A DNA stretch of 64,000 nucleotides from positions 195,890 to 259,889 of the forward strand of contig NZ_JAZDCH010000004.1 in the NCBI RefSeq assembly GCF_036311905.1, written 5' to 3'. Position numbers and translations under genes: made by a program. Below, piece after piece: positions 59,735-64,000 of this stretch. The notes under the pieces were generated by a model that did no database searches, had not been told where the DNA came from, and worked only from the letters and a program-made list of their open reading frames with translations. Position 1 is the stretch's first letter, and the number at the start of each line of letters is the position of its first letter. The stretch is from Brachybacterium sp036311905 (lineage in GTDB: Bacteria > Actinomycetota > Actinomycetes > Actinomycetales > Dermabacteraceae).

Positions 59735-60454
59735 TCAGCGGCCGCGCATCGCCTTGCGGTTGGGGCGGGCGCGCATCGGGTCCACGCCCTTGGGCACCTG
59801 CTGGCGGATCGAGCGCTGCAGGGCCGAGAGACGCTTGGTGACCTGCGAGGCCTCGTCCTTGGTGAGCTCGCGCTTCATGCGGGTCATGTAGCCGGGGAGC
59901 TTGTGCAGGGGCACCTCGCCCTCACCGTCGCCCACCACGATCTGGTGCACCGGGACGCCCTCGTGCTGGAGCACGCGGCGGATCGAGCGGCGCTCCTTCT
60001 CGAGCAGCTTCATCGAGGTCGAGGAGGAGTCCTCGGCGACGATCGCGATGCCGGCCCGGCCGGAGGCGCGGAAGAGCATCTTCTGGCTGCGGGGATCGAT
60101 CTGCACCGGTTCCTCCGTCACATTCCAGCCGCGACGGATCGACTGCATGGCGGCGAGCGCCGCTCCGGGCTGGCCCTTGATGCGGCTGAACGCGGCGCGC
60201 TCCGCCTTCCGGGCGAGGATCAGCATCGCACCGAGCAGGCCCACGGCGATGCCCAGGAAGATGCCGTACCAGGGGCTGTTCAGCACCAGCCAGGACACGA
60301 GGACGCCGACGACGATCGCGCCGAGCATCGCCGCCAGCATCAGCGGCAGCGTGGTGCGGTCCACCTCCTGGGTGTACCTGTACACCTCGAGCATCTGCTT
60401 GAGGCGGCCGGGCTTCTTCGGCGCGGACTTCTCGGACTCGCTCTTGCGGGCCAT
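59735..60454 (-). CDS. DUF4191 family membrane protein
   Basis: 239 residues. Matches DUF4191: Lys-rich start, RLKQMLEVYRYTQEVDRTTL, two membrane segments (LPLMLAAMLGAIVVGVLVSW and YGIFLGIAVGLLGAMLIL), RKAERAAFSRIKGQPGAALA, IRRGWNVTEEPVQIDPRSQK and a basic C-terminus (MRARPNRKAMRGR). Actinobacteria-specific, typically downstream of lipA, 30 nt away here. Function unknown; a link to lipoylation is only positional. Confidence 0.92.
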   Translation of the reverse strand: MARKSESEKSAPKKPGRLKQMLEVYRYTQEVDRTTLPLMLAAMLGAIVVGVLVSWLVLNSPWYGIFLGIAVGLLGAMLILARKAERAAFSRIKGQPGAALAAMQSIRRGWNVTEEPVQIDPRSQKMLFRASGRAGIAIVAEDSSSTSMKLLEKERRSIRRVLQHEGVPVHQIVVGDGEGEVPLHKLPGYMTRMKRELTKDEASQVTKRLSALQRSIRQQVPKGVDPMRARPNRKAMRGR

Positions 60455-60484
60455 GGGGGTGGGGGTCCTTCCGGGGGTGCGGAC

Positions 60485-61507
60485 TCAGCTCGCGGCGGCC
60501 GGGGAGCGACGGGCGACGACGCTCGCGGCCTCCTGACGGGCGGGCTGGTCCTGATCGAGGTGGCGGAGGTTCTCAGGGATCTCCCGCCCCAGCTTCTTCA
60601 TGGACTGCGCCCACAGCTTGCCCGCGCGGTACGAGGAGCGGACCATCGGTCCGGCCATCACCGCGAGGAAGCCCATCTCCTCGGCCGCATGGGACAGATC
60701 GAGGAACTCCTCGGGCTTGACCCAGCGGTCGATCGGATGGTGGAGCTTGGAGGGGCGCAGGTACTGCGTGATGGTGATGATGTCGCATCCGGCGTCGCGC
60801 AGCCGCTGCAGCGAGTCGAGGATCTCGTCGGTGGTCTCGCCCATGCCGAGGATCAGGTTCGACTTGGTGATCATCCCGGCGGACTTGCCCAGCGAGATGA
60901 CGTCGAGGGAGCGCTCGTAGCGGAAGGCGGGACGGATCTGCTTGAAGATCCGCGGCACCGTCTCGAGGTTGTGCGCGAACACCTCGGGCTTCGCGTCGAA
61001 GACCTGCTGCAGCGCCTCGCCGTTGCCTTTGATGTCGTCGATCAGCAGCTCGACGCCGGTTCCGGGGTTCATGGCGTGGATCTGCTCGCAGGTGCGGGCG
61101 AACAGGCCGGCCGCGCCGTCGGGCAGGTCATCGCGGGCCACGCCCGTGATGGTCGAGTAGCGCAGTCCCATCTCCTGCACGGACTTCGCGACCTTGAAGG
61201 GTTCCATCGGGTCCACGGCCATCGGCTTGCCGGTGGCGATGTCGCAGAAGTCGCAGCGGCGGGTGCAGGTGTCCCCGCCGATGAGGAAGGTCGCCTCGCG
61301 GTCCTCCCAGCACTCGAAGATGTTCGGACAGCCCGCTTCCTCGCAGACCGTGTGCAGGCCCTGGCCGTGCACCCGTTTCTTCATCGCGCTGTACTCCGGA
61401 CCCATCACCGCGCGGGTCTTGATCCAGTCGGGCTTGCGCTCGATCGGCACCTCCGCGTTGCGTGCCTCGACGCGCAGCAGGCGTCGGCCCTCGGGAGCGA
61501 GTGTCAC
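60485..61507 (-). CDS. lipA: Lipoyl synthase
   Basis: 340 residues. Radical SAM enzyme inserting sulfur at C6 and C8 of protein-bound octanoate. The auxiliary cluster motif CEEAGCPNIFECW, the radical SAM motif CTRRCDFCDIATGKP and the C-terminal RSSYRAGKLWAQ (auxiliary-cluster Ser) are present. The product is required by 2-oxoacid dehydrogenase complexes such as that of AceE encoded at 29-32 kb. Downstream of lipB by 63 nt. Confidence 0.98.
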   Translation of the reverse strand: MTLAPEGRRLLRVEARNAEVPIERKPDWIKTRAVMGPEYSAMKKRVHGQGLHTVCEEAGCPNIFECWEDREATFLIGGDTCTRRCDFCDIATGKPMAVDPMEPFKVAKSVQEMGLRYSTITGVARDDLPDGAAGLFARTCEQIHAMNPGTGVELLIDDIKGNGEALQQVFDAKPEVFAHNLETVPRIFKQIRPAFRYERSLDVISLGKSAGMITKSNLILGMGETTDEILDSLQRLRDAGCDIITITQYLRPSKLHHPIDRWVKPEEFLDLSHAAEEMGFLAVMAGPMVRSSYRAGKLWAQSMKKLGREIPENLRHLDQDQPARQEAASVVARRSPAAAS

Positions 61508-61570
61508 CGTGATGCCTCCATACGTTTGACGGTCCTGGCAGTCTATCGATCCGCGCGCGGCAGGTGTCGG

Positions 61571-62287
61571 TCAGGCCACCCGCGGCGAGGTGCGGTGCGC
61601 CACGAGATCGGTCAGCGCCTCCGCGGCGAGATCCACGACGTCCGCGACGGCGATGCGGCGGCCCGCCTCGCGAGTCAGCGTGGTGACCCCGGCGTCGTCG
61701 ATCCCGCAGGGGATCACGTTGCGGGCCCACGAGAGGTCGTTGTCGCAGTTCAGGGCGAAGCCGTGCATGGTCGCGCGCTTGGAGACCCGCAGCCCGATCG
61801 CGCAGACCTTGCGATCCTCGGCCAGCTCGCCCGCGGCGCCCTCGGTGCCGCGCACCCACACGCCGCTGCGCCCCTCGACGGGGATCGTGTCCACGCCCAC
61901 CTGCCCGCACACGCCCATGATCGTCCGCTCGAGATCGCGGACGAAGCCGACCACGTCGATCGGCACGGGTAGCTTTACGAGCGGGTAGCCGACGAGCTGC
62001 TGGGGTCCGTGCCAGGTGATCTTCCCGCCGCGGTCGATGTCGACCACCTCGGCGCCGTCGCGGGGTCGCTCGTGGTCGGCGGTGAGCTTGCCCGCCGTGT
62101 ACACGGGCTGGTGCTCGAGCAGCAGCAGGGTGTCCGGCCGCTCCCCGGCGACGACCTCGGCATGGAGCCGGCGCTGCAGATCCCAGGCGGCGCGGTAGTC
62201 GACCGGCCCCTCCGGCAGGCCGAACTCCTCGTGGCGGTCCCCGCCGGGGAGGGGTTCGCTGAAGCCGAGACGGATCACATCGAGCAT
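61571..62287 (-). CDS. lipB: Octanoyl-ACP:protein octanoyltransferase
   Basis: 238 residues from ATG 62287; the frame upstream is divergent-promoter DNA. Transfers octanoate from ACP to lipoyl domains, giving the LipA substrate. Motifs: LLLEHQPVYTAGKLTADHER, GGKITWHGPQQLVGYPLVKL, VWVRGTEGAAGELAEDRKVC with the catalytic Lys, GLRVSKRATMHGFALNCDND and NVIPCGIDDAGVTTL with the catalytic Cys. Confidence 0.97.
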   Translation of the reverse strand: MLDVIRLGFSEPLPGGDRHEEFGLPEGPVDYRAAWDLQRRLHAEVVAGERPDTLLLLEHQPVYTAGKLTADHERPRDGAEVVDIDRGGKITWHGPQQLVGYPLVKLPVPIDVVGFVRDLERTIMGVCGQVGVDTIPVEGRSGVWVRGTEGAAGELAEDRKVCAIGLRVSKRATMHGFALNCDNDLSWARNVIPCGIDDAGVTTLTREAGRRIAVADVVDLAAEALTDLVAHRTSPRVA

Positions 62288-62372
62288 CCGCTCAGAGTAC
62301 TCCCGCGGGCCCTCACCTGCGCATTGTGGATGACCGACGGGGAAGGGGGCGTGGTGGGCTTCACTGGTCGCC

Positions 62373-63920
62373 ATGCACGACTACGACGAGGATCGTTTCG
62401 CGGCCGGAGCGCCGTCGCTGTCCGGCCCGCGCGGGAGCGGCTGGTCGGCCGACGGGGACCGGACGCGACCGTCGGCCGGGCGACATGCGCGGTCGGAGAC
62501 GAACTTGGTCGAGCGGCCGCGGATCCTCCACGCCGACGGGGACGTGGTGGTCGAGCAGGTCGCGCAACAGGGGCGCGAGGGCGTGGTGCGGGTGCGGGCT
62601 CTCAGCGGGGAGGGCCGACGGGCTGTGCGGGACCAGGCACAGTTGCTCGCCGCCCTCGAGGTCGACGCCCTGCGCGCGGCCCCGACGGTGCTGGCCCTCG
62701 AGGACGACGCCTACCTGCGCGAATCCGCCCCGGAGCTGGCGCGGCGGGGCGGGCGCCGCGCCGACCACGACGGCACTCCTCCGACGGCCGAACGGCTCGC
62801 CCTCGGGGCGGTGCGCGAGGACCTCGAGGCGCTCGTGGGGGCGCTCCATGAGCGGGGCTGGTTGCTCGGTGCCCGCGGGGCCTCGGCGCTCGGGCTCCGG
62901 GCCGACGGCACCGTCGTGCTCCTCGACCTGCGCGGCCTGCGTCGTGGTGATGACGCTCTGGATCAGCTCGCCGATCGGCACTGGATCGACGCGACCCTCT
63001 TGGACCGCGATCGCACCCTGCGCCGCCGCATCGACGACCATCGAGCGGTGCAGCCGGCGCCCGTGGCGGCCGGGAACGGGCCTGCTGTGACGGTTGAGCC
63101 CGCCCGGGCGCAGCCGGGGATCGCCGCCGACGAGATCGAGGACGGCGACGGACCGGTCGGGGCGGAGAAGTCGACCGAGGACCGTGCCCGGCCCCGTCCC
63201 GCTCCGCGGGCAGCGGATGTCGACGTCACCCGGAGCACCAAGAGCACCCGAGGCACGTGGGGCAACCGGAGCAGGCGGGGTTCCCGGGGCACACCGGTTG
63301 TTCACCTGGTGCGATCCGTGCACCGCCTCATCGTCGATCCCGGCACCCGCCGTATCGCGCTGCTCAGCGGGGCGAGCGTGCTCGCGGCCGGTCTCGTCCT
63401 CGGCACCGGCGGCTGGCTGCTCTCCGACGGACCTCGCGGGGAGGGGTCGGCGAGCGAGGTCGGGACCGGGGAGACGACGGGGGAGTCGGGGACGGAGGGA
63501 ACCGGGGCAGGGCCGGACTCCGGGGCCGGGACCGCAGCGGTCCCGATCGAGGACCCGTGGTCGCTCGGCGCTGAGCTCGCCGGCTCCCGTCACGCCTATC
63601 TCACCAGCGCCTCGGACCAGGCACCCACCGCCGCCGGAAGCGCCGCCCGCGCGGAGGACGACGCCGTGCGCGCGGCGTACGAGGGCGCGACCGTCCGCGG
63701 CGGCGGACCGGTCGTGCAGGACGCGGAACTGCTCGAGATCGATCTCGACGCCGGCACCGCCGCGCTCCGACTGGAGACCTCGACCGAGGCCGCGACCATC
63801 ACCGACGCGGCGGGTGAGGCCACGGAGGTGCCCGCGACCGCGCCCGGCACCGTGATCCTCGATCTCGTCTGGGACGGGCGCCAGTGGCTGATCACGGAGG
63901 TGCGCGAGCGCGACGCGTGA
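62373..63920 (+). CDS. Membrane protein with degenerate protein-kinase-like N-terminal domain
   Basis: 515 residues. Residues ~45-195 read like the lobes of a Ser/Thr protein kinase without its catalytic residues: ALEDDAYLRESAPELARRG, then ALVGALHERGWLLGARGASA, LGLRADGTVVLLDLRGLRRG, where HRD and DFG are missing or altered (LH-RGWLLG, LDLRG). A basic disordered linker, one membrane segment (ALLSGASVLAAGLVLGTGGW) and a Gly/Glu/Thr-rich spacer follow, then an extracytoplasmic domain (about 390-515: HAYLTSAS, GTVILDLVWDGRQWLITEVR) of NTF2-like appearance. Domain order recalls PknB-type receptors and their pseudokinase relatives. Function unknown. Confidence 0.75.
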   Translation: MHDYDEDRFAAGAPSLSGPRGSGWSADGDRTRPSAGRHARSETNLVERPRILHADGDVVVEQVAQQGREGVVRVRALSGEGRRAVRDQAQLLAALEVDALRAAPTVLALEDDAYLRESAPELARRGGRRADHDGTPPTAERLALGAVREDLEALVGALHERGWLLGARGASALGLRADGTVVLLDLRGLRRGDDALDQLADRHWIDATLLDRDRTLRRRIDDHRAVQPAPVAAGNGPAVTVEPARAQPGIAADEIEDGDGPVGAEKSTEDRARPRPAPRAADVDVTRSTKSTRGTWGNRSRRGSRGTPVVHLVRSVHRLIVDPGTRRIALLSGASVLAAGLVLGTGGWLLSDGPRGEGSASEVGTGETTGESGTEGTGAGPDSGAGTAAVPIEDPWSLGAELAGSRHAYLTSASDQAPTAAGSAARAEDDAVRAAYEGATVRGGGPVVQDAELLEIDLDAGTAALRLETSTEAATITDAAGEATEVPATAPGTVILDLVWDGRQWLITEVRERDA

Positions 63921-64000
63921 CGCGGACCAGCCCCGGAACGCGGGGGGGGGGGGGGGGGCCCGAAGGGTGGGGGCGGGTCTACCTCTGGGACGGCTGTTCT
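63921..64000. other. Window end with a 17-G homopolymer
   Basis: Holds an uninterrupted run of 17 G (63942-63958). Such tracts are prone to slippage and sequencing error. No gene start is visible after it before the window ends. Confidence 0.7.

Overview
The window is high-GC actinobacterial chromosome. The gene families (DUF3145, DUF3052, DUF4191, SufU, GlnE, homodimeric AceE, DnaG with a typical actinobacterial neighbourhood), GTG starts and apparently leaderless mRNAs suggest Micrococcales, probably near Brachybacterium/Dermabacteraceae. The genus is an inference; no 16S rRNA is present.

Layout. 1-2.0 kb: 3' end of a clpP-like gene whose catalytic Ser is replaced, a convergent ClgR/PopR-type regulator ending in LLAAA, and a luciferase-like flavin oxidoreductase. 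2.1-6.7 kb: dus-dgt-dnaG operon. 6.6-9.9 kb: a decayed FAD monooxygenase, a SpoIIM-like membrane protein plus MerR regulator under a classic 19-bp-spacer MerR promoter, and a VOC protein.

9,974-20,377 is a 10.4-kb integrated element in the 3' half of an elongator tRNA-Met gene, bounded by 48-bp direct repeats. It has a tyrosine integrase, an AlpA-like excisionase, two winged-helix proteins, one with iteron-like repeats inside its own gene (a lambda-O-like arrangement), nine genes chained by eight consecutive 4-nt stop/start overlaps and ending in an HNH-AP2 homing-type endonuclease, a Nudix fusion protein, and several unknown proteins. No capsid, portal, large terminase, tail, relaxase or FtsK gene is visible. 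I read it as a phage satellite or plasmid-like integrative element, the most likely undescribed system here.

20.5-25.1 kb: GH5-like glycosidase divergent from a LacI regulator, tRNA-Asn, OsmC protein, peptide deformylase, DUF3145. 25.4-32.7 kb: type II fatty acid synthesis (fabD-fabH-acpP-fabF) and aceE, so acetyl-CoA supply and its use are adjacent; then a DUF3052 gene and tRNA-Val. 33-36 kb: sufS-sufU and a Nif3-like protein. 36-40.4 kb: yaaA, RNase P RNA, polyphosphate glucokinase, map, panB. 40.6-46.9 kb: lipoprotein, glnA2-like synthetase, glnE, PD-(D/E)XK protein. 46.9-56.5 kb: two-component system divergent from a TetR/ABC-exporter operon, YciI protein, MFS transporter, SDR protein, sulfatase. 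56.6-64 kb: glnA1 (carries the GlnE adenylylation Tyr), RDD protein, membrane proteins, DUF4191, lipA, lipB and a large membrane protein with a degenerate kinase-like domain.

Nitrogen assimilation (glnA1, glnA2, glnE), lipoylation (lipA, lipB, which would serve 2-oxoacid dehydrogenase complexes such as the one AceE belongs to) and fatty acid synthesis are the main housekeeping themes. Coding density is high, and most intergenic gaps hold GC-rich hairpins that probably act as terminators.
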